From Euptelea pleiosperma (Eukaryota; Streptophyta; Magnoliopsida; Ranunculales; Eupteleaceae), in assembly GCA_035048495.1 (NCBI GenBank), contig JASUTR010000088.1:16137-80136 (forward strand): a DNA stretch of 64,000 nt, written 5' to 3'. The translations under genes were made by a program, and so were the position numbers. This document shows positions 11,679 through 24,990 of this stretch, piece after piece. Every line of letters starts with the position of its first letter. Position 1 is the stretch's first letter. Under the pieces are notes generated by a model that ran no database searches, was not told where the DNA came from, and worked only from the letters and a program-made list of their open reading frames with translations.

Positions 11679-14600
11679 CTCAGTTTGTGTGTTATATTCC
11701 GAAGCCTATAACTTGTGACTTTTTCGGAACCGAACCTCGTAATTGGACTCAAACTCTTCCATTATTATTGTTTCAACACATTTGAAGTATTGGAACAAGT
11801 TTCGGGATAGGCGAAACAAGTTAGCTCCATCCGTGCGTCAACGTCTCAAATTGGACTCAGTTTGTGTGTTACATTCCGAAGCCTATAACTTGTGACTTTT
11901 TCAGAACCGGACCTCGTAATTGGACTCAAACTCTTCCATTATTATTGTTTCAACACATTTGAAGTATTGGAACAAGTTTCGGGATAGGCGAAACAAGTTA
12001 GCTCCATCCGTGCGTCAACGTCTCAAATTGGACTCAGTTTGTGTGTTACATTCCGAAACCTATAACTTGTGACTTTTTCGCAACCGGACCTCGTAATTTG
12101 ACTCCAATTCTTCCATTACAATTGTTTCAACACAATTGAAGTGTTGGAACAAGATTACTCACTGTCGAAACAAGTTAGCTCCATCCGTGCGTCAACGTCT
12201 CAAACTGGACTCAGTTTGTATGTTACATTCCGAAGCCTATAACTTGTGACTTTTTCGCAACCGAACCTCGTAATTAGACTCGAATTCTTCCATTACTATT
12301 GTTTCAACACATTTGAAGTGTTGGAACAAGATTCGGGACAGTCGAAACAAATTTGCTCCATCCGTGCGTGAACGTCTCAAATTAGACTCAGTTTGTGTGT
12401 TACATTCCGAAGCCTATAACTTGTGACTTTTTCTCAACCGGACCTCGTAATTGGACTCAAACTCTTCCATTACTATCGTTGCAACACATTTGAAGTGTTG
12501 AAACAAGATTCGTGACAGTCAAAACAAGTTAGCTCCATCCGTGCGTCAACGTCTCAAATTGGACTCAGTTTGTATGTTACATTCCGAAGCCTATAACTTG
12601 TGACTTTTTCACAACCGGACCTCGTAATTAGACTCGAATTCTTCCATTACAATTGTTTCAACACAATTGAAGTGTTGGAACAAGATTTATCACTGTTGAA
12701 ACAAGTTAGCTCCATCCGTGCGTCAACGTCTCAAATTGGACTCAGTTTGTAATTTACATTCCGAAGCCTATAACTTGTGACTTTTTCGCAACCGAACCTC
12801 GTAATTAGACTCGAATTCTTCCATTACTATTGTTTCAACACATTTGAAGTGTTGGAACAAGATTCGTGACAGTCAAAACAAGTTAGCTCCAACCGTGCGT
12901 CAACGTCTCAAATTGGACTCAGTTTGTGTGTTACATTCCGAAGCCTATAACTTGTGACTTTTTCGCAACCGGACCTCGTAATTGGACTCAAACTCTTCCA
13001 TTACTATTGTTGCAACACATTTGAAGTGTTGAAACAAGATTCGTGACAGTCAAAACAAGTTAGCTCCATCCGTGCGTCAACGTCTCAAATTGGACTCAGT
13101 TTGTGTGTTACATTCCGAAACCTATAACTTGTGACTTTTTCGGAACCGGACCTCGTAATTGGACTCAAACTCTTCCATTACTATTGTTTCAACACATTTG
13201 AAGTGTTGGAACAAGATTCGGGACAGTCGAAACAAGTTTGCTCCATTCGTGCGTGAACGTCTCAAATTAGACTCAGTTTGTGTGTTACATTCCGAAGCCT
13301 ATAACTTGTGGCTTTTTCGCAACCGGACCTCGTAATTAGACTCGAATTCTTCCATTACAATTGTTTCAACACAATTGAAGTGTTGGAACAAGATTTATCA
13401 CTGTCGAAACAAGTTAGCTCCATCCGTGCGTCAACGTCTCAAATTGGACTCAGTTTGTATGTTACATTCCGAAGCCTATAACTTGTGACTTTTTCGCAAC
13501 CGAACCTCGTAATTAGACTCGAATTCTTCCACTACTATTGTTTCAACACATTGGAATTGTTGGAACAAGATTCGGGACAGTCGAAACAAGTTAGCTCCAT
13601 CCGTGCGTGAACGTCTCAAATTGGACTCAGTTTGTGTGTTACATTCCGAAGCCTATAACTTGTGACTTTTTCGCAACCGGACCTCGTAATTGGAGTCAAA
13701 GTCTTCTATTACTATTGTTGCAACACATTTGAAGTGTTGAAACAAGATTCGTGACAGTCAAAACAAGTTAGCTCCATCCGTGCGTCAACGTCTCAAATTG
13801 GACTCAGTTTGTGTGTTACATTCCGAAGCCTATAACTTGTGACTTTTTCGCAACCGGACCTCGTAATTGGACTCAAACTCTTCCATTACTATTGTTGCAA
13901 CACATTTGAAGTGTTGAAACAAGATTCGTGACAGTCAAAACAAGTTAGCTCCATCCGTGCGTCAACGTCTCAAATTGGACTCAGTTTGTGTGGTACATTC
14001 CGAAGCCTATAACTTGTGACTTTTTCAGAACCGGACCTCGTAATTGGACTCAAACTCTTCCATTATTGTTGTTTCAACACATTTGAAGTATTGGAACAAG
14101 TTTCGGGATAGGCAAAACAAGTTAGCTCCATCCGTGCGTCAACGTCTCAAATTGGACTCAGTTTGTGTGTTACATTCCGAAGCCTATAACTTGTGACTTT
14201 TTCACAACCGGACCTCGTAATTTGACTCCAATTCTTCCATTACAATTGTTTCAACACAATTGAAGTGTTGGAACAAGATTTCTCACTGTCGAAACAAGTT
14301 AGCTCCATCCGTGCGTCAACGTCTCAAATTGGACTCAGTTTGTATGTTACATTCCGAAGCCTATAACTTGTGACTTTTTCGCAACCGAACCTCGTAATTA
14401 GACTCGAATTCTTCCATTACTATTGTTTCAACACATTGGAATTGTTGGAACAAGATTCGGGACAGTCGAAACAAGTTAGCTCCATCAGTGCGTGAACGTC
14501 TCAAATTGGACTCAGTTTGTGTGTTACATTCCGAAGCCTATAACTTGTGACTTTTTCGCAACCGGACCTCGTAATTGGACTCAAACTCTTCCATTACTAT

Positions 14601-16062
14601 CGTTGCAACACATTTGAAGTGTTGAAACAAGATTCGTGACAGTCAAAACAAGTTAGCTCCATCCGTGCGTCAACGTCTCAAATTGGACTCAGTTTGTATG
14701 TTACATTCCGAAGCCTATAACTTGTGACTTTTTAACAACCGGACCTCGTAATTAGACTCGAATTCTTCCATTACAATTGTTTCAACACAATTGAAGTGTT
14801 GGAATAAGATTTATCACTGTCGAAACAAGTTAGCTCCATCCGTGCGTCAACGTCTCAAATTGGACTCAGTTTGTATGTTACATTCCGAAGCCTATAACTT
14901 GTGACTTTTTCGCAACCGAACCTCGTAATTAGACTCGAATTCTTCCATTACTATTGTTTCAACACATTTGAAGTGTTGGAACAAGATTCGTGACAGTCAA
15001 AACAAGTTAGCTCCAACCGTGCGTCAACGTCTCAAATTGGACTCAGTTTGTGTGTTACATTCCGAAGCCTATAACTTGTGACTTTTTCGCAACCGGACCT
15101 CGTAATTGGACTCAAACTGTTCCATTACTATTGTTGCAACACATTTGAAGTGTTGAAACAAGATTCGTGACAGTCAAAACAAGTTAGCTCCATCCGTGCG
15201 TCAACGTCTCAAATTGGACTCAGTTTGTGTGTTACATTCCGAAACCTATAACTTGTGACTTTTTCGGAACTGGACCTCGTAATTGGACTCAAACTCTTCC
15301 ATTACTATTGTTTCAACACATTTGAAGTGTTGGAACAAGATTCGGGACAGTCGAATCAAGTTTGCTCCATTCGTGCGTGAACGTCTCAAATTAGACTCAG
15401 TTTGTGTGTTACATTCCGAAGCCTATAACTTGTGGCTTTTTCGCAACCGGACCTCGTAATTAGACTCGAATTCTTCCATTACAATTGTTTCAACACAATT
15501 GAAGTGTTGGAACAAGATTTATCACTGTCGAAACAAGTTAGCTCCATCCGTGCGTCAACGTCTCAAATTGGACTCAGTTTGTATGTTACATTCCGAAGCC
15601 TATAACTTGTGACTTTTTCGCAACCGAACCTCGTAATTAGACTCGAATTCTTCCATTACTATTGTTTCAACACATTGGAATTGTTGGAACAAGATTCGGG
15701 ACAGTCGAAACAAGTTAGCTCCATCCGTGCGTGAACGTCTCAAATTGGACTCAGTTTGTGTGTTACATTCCGAAGCCTATAACTTGTGACTTTTTCGCAA
15801 CCGGACCTCGTAATTGGAGTCAAAGTCTTCTATTACTATTGTTGCAACACATTTGAAGTGTTGAAACAAGATTCGTGACAGTCGAAACAAGTTAGCTCCA
15901 TCCGTGCGTCAACGTCTCAAATTGGACTCAGTTTGTGTGTTACATTCCGAAGCCTATAACTTGTGACTTTTTCGCAAGCGGACCTCGTAATTGAACTCAA
16001 ACTCTTCCATTATTATTGTTTCAACACATTTGAAGTATTGGAACAAGATTCGGGATAGGCGA

Positions 16063-16083
16063 AACAAGATTCGTGATAGTCAA
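16063..16083 (+). repeat. Extra 21-bp unit within a monomer
   Basis: Each monomer has AACAAG twice, 21 bp apart. In this monomer AACAAG occurs three times, at 16042, 16063 and 16084, the second interval coming from a CGTGATAGTC subtype and the first from a CGGGATAGGCG subtype. It is therefore a crossover between different subtypes at the short internal repeat, leaving the array 21 bp out of phase with the material to the left. Confidence 0.85.
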
Positions 16084-19000
16084 AACAAGTTAGCTCCATC
16101 CGTGCGTCAACGTCTCAAATTGGACTCAGTTTGTGTGTTACATGCCGAAACCTATAACTTGTGACTTTTTCGGAACCGGACCTCGTAATTGGACTCAAAC
16201 TCTTCCATTACTATTGTTACAACACATTTGAAGTGTTGGAACAAGATTCGGGACAGTCGAAACAAGTTTGCTCCATTCGTGCGTGAACGTCTCAAATTAG
16301 ACTCAGTTTGTGTGTTACATTCCGAAGCCTATAACTTGTGGCTTTTTCGCAACCGGACCTCGTAATTAGACTCGAATTCTTCCATTACAATTGTTTCAAC
16401 ACAATTGAAGAGTTGGAACAAGATTTATCACTGTCGAAACAAGTTAGCTCCATCCGTGCGTCAACGTCTCAAATTGGACTCAGTTTGTATGTTACATTCC
16501 GAAGCCTATAACTTGTGACTTTTTCGCAACCGAACCTCGTAATTAGACTCGAATTCTTCCATTACTATTGTTTCAACACATTGGAATTGTTGGAACAAGA
16601 TTCGGGACAGTCGAAACAAGTTAGCTCCATCCGTGCGTGAACGTCTCAAATTGGACTCAGTTTGTGTGTTACATTCCGAAGCCTATAACTTGTGACTTTT
16701 TCGCAACCGGACCTCGTAATTGGAGTCAAAGTCTTCTATTACTATTGTTGCAACACATTTGAAGTGTTGAAACAAGATTCGTGACAGTCAAAACAAGTTA
16801 GCTCCATCCGTGCGTCAACGTCTCAAATTGGACTCAGTTTGTGTGTTACATTCCGAAGCCTATAACTTGTGACTTTTTCGCAACCGGACCTCGTAATTGG
16901 ACTCAAACTCTTCCATTACTATTGTTGCAACACATTTGAAGTGGTGAAACAAGATTCGTGATAGTCAAAACAAGTTAGCTCCATCCGTGAGTCAACGTCT
17001 CAAATTGGACTCAGTTTGTGTGTTACATTCCGAAGTCTATAACTTGTGACTTTTTCGCAAGCGGACCTCGTAATTGAACTCAAACTCTTCCATTATTATT
17101 GTTTCAACTCATTTGAAGTATTGGAACAAGATTCGGGATAGGCGAAACAAGTTAGCTCCATCCGTGCGTCAACGTCTCAAATTGGATTCAGTTTGTGTGT
17201 TACATTCCGAAGCCTATAACTTGTGACTTTTTCGCAACCGGACCTCGTAATTGGACTCAAACTCTTCCATTACTATTGTTGCAACCCATTTGAAGTGTTG
17301 AAACAAGATTCGTGACAGTCAAAACAAGTTAGCTCCATCCGTGCGTCAACGTCTCAAATTGGACTCAGTTTGTGTGTTACATTCCGAAGCCTATAACTTG
17401 TGACTTTTTCAGAACCGGACCTCGTAATTGGACTCAAACTCTTCCATTATTATTGTTTCAACACATTTGAAGTATTGGAACAAGTTTCGGGATAGGCGAA
17501 ACAAGTTAGCTCCATCCGTGAGTCAACGTCTCAAATTGGACTCAGTTTGTGTGTTAGATTCCGAAGCCTATAACTTGTGACTTTTTCACAACCGGACCTC
17601 GTAATTTGACTCCAATTCTTCCATTACAATTGTTTCAACACAATTGAAGTGTTGGAACAAGATTTCTCACTGTCGAAACAAGTTAGCTCCATCCGTGCGT
17701 CAACGTCTCAAATTGGACTCAGTTTGTGTGTTACATTCCGAAGCCTATAACTTGTGACTTTTTCACAACCGGACCTCGTAATTTGACTCCAATTCTTCCA
17801 TTACAATTGTTTCAACACAATTGAAGTGTTGGAACAAGATTTCTCACTGTCGAAACAAGTTAGCTCCATCCGTGCGTCAACGTCTCAAATTGGACTCAGT
17901 TTGTATGTTACATTCCGAAGCCTATAACTTGTGACTTTTTCACAACCGAACCTCGTAATTAGACTCGAATTCTTCCATTACTATTGTTTCAACACATTGG
18001 AATTGTTGGAACAAGATTCGGGACAGTCGAAACAAGTTAGCTCCATCCGTGCGTGAACGTCTCAAATTGGACTCAGTTTGTGTGTTACATTCCGAAGCCT
18101 ATAACTTGTGACTTTTTCGCAACCGGACCTCGTAATTGGACTCAAACTCTTCCATTACTATCGTTGCAACACATTTGAAGTGTTGAAACAAGATTCGTGA
18201 CAGTCAAAACAAGTTAGCTCCATCCGTGCGTCAACGTCTCAAATTGGACTCAGTTTGTATGTTACATTCCGAAGCCTATAACTTGTGACTTTTTCACAAC
18301 CGGACCTCGTAATTAGACTCGAATTCTTCCATTACAATTGTTTCAACACAATTGAAGTGTTGGAACAAGATTTATCACTGTCGAAACAAGTTAGCTCCAT
18401 CCGTGCGTCAACGTCTCAAATTGGACTCAGTTTGTATGTTACATTCCGAAGCCTATAACTTGTGACATTTTCGCAACCGAACCTCGTAATTAGACTCGAA
18501 TTCTTCCATTACTATTGTTTCAACACATTTGAAGTGTTGGAACAAGATTCGTGACAGTCAAAACAAGTTAGCTCCAACCGTGCGTCAACGTCTCAAATTG
18601 GACTCAGTTTGTGTGTTACATTCCGAAGCCTATAACTTGTGACTTTTTCGCAACCGGACCTCGTAATTGGACTCAAACTCTTCCATTACTATTGTTGCAA
18701 CACATTTGAAGTGCTGAAACAAGATTCGTGACAGTCAAAACAAGTTAGCTCCATCCGTGCGTCAACGTCTCAAATTGGACTCAGTTTGTGTGTTACATTC
18801 CGAAACCTATAACTTGTGACTTTTTCGGAACCGGACCTCGTAATTGGACTCAAACTCTTCCATTACTATTGTTTCAACACATTTGAAGTGTTGGAACAAG
18901 ATTCGGGACAGTCGAAACAAGTTTGCTCCATTCGTGCGTGAACGTCTCAAATTAGACTCAGTTTGTGTGTTACATTCCGAAGCCTATAACTTGTGGCTTT

Positions 19001-21462
19001 TTCGCAACCGGACCTCGTAATTAGACTCGAATTCTTCCATTACAATTGTTTCAACACAATTGAAGTGTTGGAACAAGATTTATCACTGTCGAAACAAGTT
19101 AGCTCCATCCGTGCGTCAACGTCTCAAATTGGACTCAGTTTGTATGTTACATTCCGAAGCCTATAACTTGTGACTTTTTCGCAACCGAACCTCGTAATTA
19201 GACTCGAATTCTTCCATTACTATTGTTTCAACACATTGGAATTGTTGGAACAAGATTCGGGACAGTCGAAACAAGTTAGCTCCATCCGTGCGTGAACGTC
19301 TCAAATTGGACTCAGTTTGTGTGTTACATTCCGAAGCCTATAACTTGTGACTTTTTCGCAACCGGACCTCGTAATTGGAGTCAAAGTCTTCTACTACTAT
19401 TGTTGCAACACATTTGAAGTGTTGAAACAAGATTCGTGACAGTCAAAACAAGTTAGCTCCATCCGTGCGTCAACGTCTCAAATTGGACTCAGTTTGTGTG
19501 TTACATTCCGAAGCCTATAACTTGTGACTTTTTCGCAACCGGACCTCGTAATTGGACTCAAACTCTTCCATTACTATTGTTGCAACACATTTGAAGTGGT
19601 GAAACAAGATTCGTGATAGTCAAAACAAGTTAGCTCCATCCGTGAGTCAACGTCTCAAATTGGACTCAGTTTGTGTGTTACATTCCGAAGTCTATAACTT
19701 GTGACTTTTTCGCAAGCGGACCTCGTAATTGAACTCAAACTCTTCCATTATTATTGTTTCAACACATTTGAAGTATTGGAACAAGATTCGGGATAGGCGA
19801 AACAAGTTAGCTCCATCCGTGCGTCAACGTCTCAAATTGGATTCAGTTTGTGTGTTACATTCCGAAGCCTATAACTTGTGACTTTTTCGCAACCGGACCT
19901 CGTAATTGGACTCAAACTCTTCCATTACTATTGTTGCAACACATTTGAAGTGTTGAAACAAGATTCGTGACAGTCAAAACAACTTAGCTCCATCCGTGCG
20001 TCAACGTCTCAAATTGGACTCAGTTTGTGTGTTACATTCCGAAGCCTATAACTTGTGACTTTTTCAGAACCGGACCTCGTAATTGGACTCAAACTCTTCC
20101 ATTATTATTGTTTCAACACATTTGAAGAATTGGAACAAGTTTCGGGATAGGCGAAACAAGTTAGCTCCATCCGTGCGTCAACGTCTCAAATTGGACTCAG
20201 TTTGTGTGTTACATTCCGAAGCCTATAACTTGTGACTTTTTCACAACCGGACCTCGTAATTTGACTCCAATTCTTCCATTACAATTGTTTCAACACAATT
20301 GAAGTGTTGGAACAAGATTTCTCACTGTCGAAACAAGTTAGCTCCATCAGTGCGTCAACGTCTCAAATTGGACTCAGTTTGTATGTTACATTCCGAAGCC
20401 TATAACTTGTGACTTTTTCGCAACCGAACCTCGTAATTAGACTCGAATTCTTCCATTACTATTGTTTCAACACATTGGAATTGTTGGAACAAGATTCGGG
20501 ACAGTCGAAACAAGTTAGCTCCATCCGTGCGTGAACATCTCAAATTGGACTCAGTTTGTGTGTTACATTCCGAAGCCTATAACTTGTGACTTTTTCGCAA
20601 CCGGACCTCGTAATTGGACTCAAACTCTTCCATTACTATCGTTGCAACACATTTGAAGTGTTGAAACAAGATTCGTGACAGTCAAAACAAGTTAGCTCCA
20701 TCCGTGCGTCAACGTCTCAAATTGGACTCAGTTTGTATGTTACATTCCGAAGCCTATAACTTGTGACTTTTTCAGAACCGGACCTCGTAATTAGACTCGA
20801 ATTCTTCCATTACAATTGTTTCAACACAATTGAAGTGTTGGAACAAGATTTATCACTGTCGAAACAAGTTAGCTCCATCCGTGCGTCAACGTCTCAAATT
20901 GGACTCAGTTTGTATGTTACATTCCGAAGCCTATAACTTGTGACTTTTTCGCAACCGAACCTCGTAATTAGACTCGAATTCTTCCATTACTATTGTTTCA
21001 ACACATTTGAAGTGTTGGAACAAGATTCGTGACAGTCAAAACAAGTTAGCTCCAACCGTGCGTCAACGTCTCAAATTGGACTCAGTTTGTGTGTTACATA
21101 CCGAAGCCTATAACTTGTGACTTTTTCGCAACCGGACCTCGTAATTGGACTCAAACTCTTCCATTACTATTGTTGCAACACATTTGAAGTGTTGAAACAA
21201 GATTCGTGACAGTCAAAACAAGTTTGCTCCATCCGTGCGTCAACGTCTCAAATTGGACTCAGTTTGTGTGTTACATTCCGAAACCTATAACTTGTGACTT
21301 TTTCGGAACCGGACCTCGTAATTGGACTCAAACTCTTCCATTACTATTGTTACAACACATTTGAAGTGTTGGAACAAGATTCGGGACAGTCGAAACAAGT
21401 TTGCTCCATTCGTGCGTGAACGTCTCAAATTAGACTCAGTTTGTGTGTTACATTCCGAAGCC

Positions 21463-21467
21463 TATAA
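21463..21467. repeat. Target-site duplication (left), TATAA
   Basis: TATAA within the satellite word CCTATAACTTGTGG. It is repeated immediately right of the element at 29195. Removing the element plus one TATAA restores satellite phase exactly: the GGAGTCAAAG markers at 19377 and 29587 become 14 x 177 bp apart. Confidence 0.93.
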
Positions 21468-22433
21468 TGTCACGCCCCGAATTCGGATACCCAAATACGA
21501 CCCGAAAATCCGTGGATCGACCCGTACCCGAACCCAGAGGTGATCCATGAATGTCCCCTAGTGGTCTAATTAGGTCAATTAGACTACTAAGGTTCATTCG
21601 AAAACCCACTAAGAAAAAAAGAAGAGTAGATATAGGAAACAAATAATTTAAATAATTTATAATTCAAATAATTCAATCAATCAACTAAATGTGAAGAGAT
21701 GGAAGTGAGAACATACTCTCAATCAAAGGCTTACATGCCCGTGAAAATAAATAAATAATGTTATAAAATAATCAAATACAACTTTCTAAAGTGTGGGATC
21801 GACTCCCAAATCCTCGCCGATCTCCTCGAATGCACCGGAGTCTTTCGTCTCAAAATCATCTCACGTACCCGGCTCCTCAAAATCTGAAAATGGTATCGGT
21901 GTAGCACCGTGAGCCGAGGCCCAGTAATACAACAGTGTGCATGGTATGATATCATACTATACAAGTTTTTTAATCAAGGTATGCATCTCAATCGTATAAT
22001 AAAGATGGCATGAATATGAGGATGAATGCAGATGAGTAAGTACGGGATGCAAATGCAACTAGTACCCATAACCACATAGGGTCTCCATCTCCTTCCCGCA
22101 CTGGGAGCGGTCTCATTGACCCATCTGCAGGATATAATAACGTCTGGGGCCTTTCACCCTAGGGTACCGAACCCTGATTAATTGATAAAACCAATATAAA
22201 CGTATATAATATACTTCAACCCCGTTCCCTTATGCACCCCTTATATGAAATGACGTGATGATCATGGTATGACAACAAGATGTACTAGGGTTACATGATA
22301 TAAGCACACATGTATTTAACATTTAAATAAAAATATAAAATGAACCAATGATCATTAAGAGTAATAATATGGGAACGAATTAAGGTTAACCATGAATAAC
22401 ATGTAACAATCACCGAAGGTCACGATCAACACG

Positions 22434-22885
22434 GATGAATAATATAAGCGGAAATCACAAGACAATCCAACACACCATGGCCGAACCCTATGAGGGATCC
22501 ATGACACAAGGTCGAACCCTAAAGAGGGATCCAAGACACTTGGCCGAACCCTATGAGGGATCCAAGACACATGGGTGGGATCCCCATGCATACAAGTATA
22601 GGTCGAACCATCTAGGTATAATAGTCAATAAGACATGAACAAATATCACAATCAACATCGATGAATAATATAAGTAAAAATCGCAAAAGAATCCAACACG
22701 CCATTACCGAACTCTATGAGGGATCCATGACACAAGGTCGAACCCTAAAGAGGGATCCAAGACACTTGGCCGAACCCTATGAGAGATCCAAGACACATGG
22801 GTGAGATCCCCATGCATACAGGTATAGGTCAAACCATCTAGGGTTTAGTCAAACAACAAGGTTAAAACCTTAATAGTTAATAATC
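22434..22885. repeat. 226-bp imperfect tandem duplication in the 3' LTR
   Basis: GATGAATAATATAAG begins at 22434 and again at 22660. Both halves contain a run of shorter related words (CCGAACCCTATGAGGGATCC, then AAGACAC or ATGACAC) about 30 bp apart, so this is a repeat within a repeat. The same block is present in the other LTR. Confidence 0.85.
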
Positions 22886-22942
22886 ATGACCGAACCACGA
22901 ACAATTAATAGGTTTTTTACAAAAAATGTACTGCATAAAAAA

Positions 22943-23631
22943 AATCATAACTTAATCAATACAAATCAGAAAAATATAAACTCAAAGGTTCTAGAAACTA
23001 GATTGATAGAGGTATCTGTGAAAAATAATTAGAAAAATATTTAGGTTAAAAATATAGATCGAAATCTCAGGTAAAGTGGACCATGTAAAATCTGAAATTC
23101 TGGGTTTTACAGAAAAGTCTAGCACGTTTGAAAAATCATAACTTAATCAATACAGATCAAAAAAATATAAACTCAAAGGTTCTAAAAACTAGATTGATAG
23201 AGGTATCTGTGAAAAATAATTAAAAAAATATTTAGGTTAAAAATATGGATCGAAATCTCAGGTAAAGTTGACCGTGTAAAATCTGGAATTTTGGGTTTTA
23301 TAGCAAAGTCCAGCACGTTTGAAAAATCATAACTTAATCAATACAAATCAGAAAAATATAAACTCAAAGGTTCTAGAAACTAGATTGATAGAGGTATCGA
23401 TGAAAAATAATTATAAAAATATTTAGGCTAAAAATATAGATCGAAATCCCAAGTGAATCAGACCGTGTAAAATCTGAAATTCTGGGTTTTTTGGTAAAGT
23501 CATACAACTTAGAAAAATCATAACTTAATCAATAAAAATCAGAAAAATATAAACTAAATGGTTTTGAAAAATAGATTCACAGAGGTATTTAGAAAAAATA
23601 ATTATAAAAATATTTTAATTATGAAAATACA
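22943..23631. repeat. 191-bp subrepeats in the 3' LTR (3 full + 1 partial)
   Basis: AATCATAACTTAATCAATA recurs at 22943, 23134, 23325 and 23516, exactly 191 bp apart. Each unit continues through AGAAAAATATAAACT and GATTGATAGAGGTAT; the last is diverged and truncated near 23631. The units are AT-rich and non-coding. Copies differ more from one another than the two LTRs do, so the subrepeats predate this insertion. Confidence 0.9.
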
Positions 23632-24922
23632 ACGAAAATGATAAAGAACATAATCATCCGTTATAGGTACAAAATAGACGATGGCCCAACCCATCATGGT
23701 GGCCCAAAATAAAGATCAACCCAATAAGAATAAAATAAATATTGTTGAAATTAATTTATAATGAGTATCAACCATTATCTAATGAAAGAGAAACAAAATC
23801 TTGAAGAAAAACAAGTATAGGATGGATCAAGCGCACTTACCTTAAGGTTTCTTGAACTTTAATGAAAATCAAAAGTTTCTTCAAATTTGAAAGTCGTCGG
23901 ATCGTCCTCTCCTCGGAGTATGTTCTTTCATTCAGAGTCCCCGTCAATTCTCCCTTCTTGCTCGAGTGCGATCAGTGTCCGGATGAAGGTTCAATGGAGC
24001 TTTCTCTATTCTTCAATGGAGTTGGGTTTTGTGAAAGCTTCTAAAGCTTTAGGGTTTTCATAAATAGGTTTAGGGAAGGATTAGGGTTTCTATTTTGTTG
24101 AAATTCGTAACTATCAAAGGGATGACTTTTTCAACCCTCAAAAAGTTATATTTTACACTACTAATGGGTTAGAAATGGGCCCAAGGCCCATATACATCAA
24201 TAGGCTTCATTTAAGAATATTATTAAGCCCAAAAGGCTCCTAGATTAGCCATACAGGCCCACCCAATAATCATAAGACAAATAATTATAAATTAATTCAA
24301 TCAAACTATATTATATAATTTAAAAGTCCATACAATAAGGTATTGACACATGTCACACACACAAATCATAAAAACGTTCGAAACCCTAGAAAAGTGTCAA
24401 ATGACATCGGAATGACCCGAAAGTGATTCGCGGGTCCCACACGCCTATTAAATAAATAAAATATAATTAAATATTATAAAAAAAATAAGAATAGTAGGAA
24501 AGTTTAAAAATTACAAAAATACTATTTTTGTCAAAATCTCCTAAAATCTCCCGTTAGGGTTTTCATGTCTCAAGAAAGGTTTCAAATTTCACAGGTAAGT
24601 TGGTAAGGATAAAATAAGAATATTTTTGGTGTCTCGGGCCCACAAAATAATTTTTTTATAAAAGTTTTAGAATGTTAGCTGGGGAAAGAAAAAGTCCCCT
24701 GCAAATTATGGTTCATTATTTTTAGCAAGAATTTAGCCCTAAAGAGCAAGTTTCAAAAATAGTAGGTTTTTCAAAGTTGTCAGAACGAAACCAAATTAAA
24801 TACACATACTCATACATGATATTAAACAATAAAAACAATAATAAGAGTCTGAAAAAGTTTCAGGTTTTCATTATTAGGTGAATTTACCATAATACCCTAG
24901 AACGAAAGTTCAGGGTATTACA

Positions 24923-24938
24923 ATCTACCCCCCTTAAA
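24923..24938 (-). other. Polypurine tract next to the 3' LTR
   Basis: On the element strand the sequence reads TTTAAGGGGGGTAGAT directly before the LTR start TGTAATACC. A G-rich purine run at this position is the expected primer for plus-strand DNA synthesis. It lies at the opposite end from the tRNA primer site, agreeing with minus orientation. Confidence 0.85.
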
Positions 24939-24990
24939 GAAAATTTCGTCCCCGAAATTCGAACCCCCTCAAAGAAATTCTCAGCCTAGT

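Larger units (their letters stand above)
1..21467 (+). repeat. 177-bp satellite array, segment 1
   Basis: About 121 head-to-tail monomers fill this stretch without inversion. The conserved word AAGATT recurs at 11, 188, 365, 542, then 719, 892 and 1069, so the unit is 177 bp with an occasional 173-bp variant. Each monomer contains, in order, a TTAGCTCCATCCGTG block, a CTCAAATTGGACTCAG block, a CCTATAACTTGTGAC block, a T5 tract before CGCAACCGGACCTCG, and an imperfect palindrome around ATTTGAA. Several subtypes are separable by fixed differences (CGTGACAG, CGGGACAG, CGGGATAGG, TTATCACTG, TTCTCACTG). All short ORFs here are by-products of the repeat. Family and species are not recognised. Confidence 0.97.
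9734..21467 (+). repeat. Satellite mosaic with variable-length multimers
   Basis: The same monomer family, but the subtype order is no longer a fixed 16-mer. The marker GGAGTCAAAGTCTTCTA occurs at 13692, 15816, 16722 and 19377, giving steps of 12, 5 (plus 21 bp) and 15 monomers. Other class marks are TGTGGCTTTTTCGC, AACCGTGCGTCAACG and CTATCGTTGCAAC. One monomer type (TTCTCACTG with TTTGACTCCAATTC) is duplicated in tandem around 17570-17890. Confidence 0.85.
21468..24922 (-). repeat. 3' LTR of the minus-strand element
   Basis: 3455 bp, matching 25740-29194 at a constant offset of 4272 with no net indel. Differences seen: G at 21909 against A at 26181, and A at 24669 against G at 28941. AT-rich, with internal tandem repeats and a slightly GC-richer patch near 23870-24000. 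The short ORFs in it (60-78 codons) show no recognisable domain and are not supported as genes. Confidence 0.93.

Noticed and set aside
1..21467. CRISPR-like regular repeats
   Set aside because: The whole 177-bp unit is conserved, with no unique spacers between short repeats, no cas genes, and a plant context. It is a satellite.
21322..21543. 73-codon ORF across the left LTR boundary
   Set aside because: It reads satellite then LTR sequence through the insertion point, so it did not exist before the insertion and has no recognisable domain.
22355..22638. Overlapping 78- and 67-codon ORFs in the LTR, repeated at 26627-26910
   Set aside because: They lie on opposite strands of the 226-bp duplicated repeat, encode the repeat itself, and have no known domain. 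Their presence in both LTRs only reflects LTR identity.
23862..24044. 60-codon ORF in the LTR, repeated at 28134
   Set aside because: Antisense to the element and short. The patch is better explained, if at all, as leader sequence on the other strand.
24045..24085. TTTAGGG-like words as telomere repeats
   Set aside because: Only isolated AGGGTTT/TTTAGGG words occur in the LTR (for example GCTTTAGGGTTTTC); there is no tandem run.
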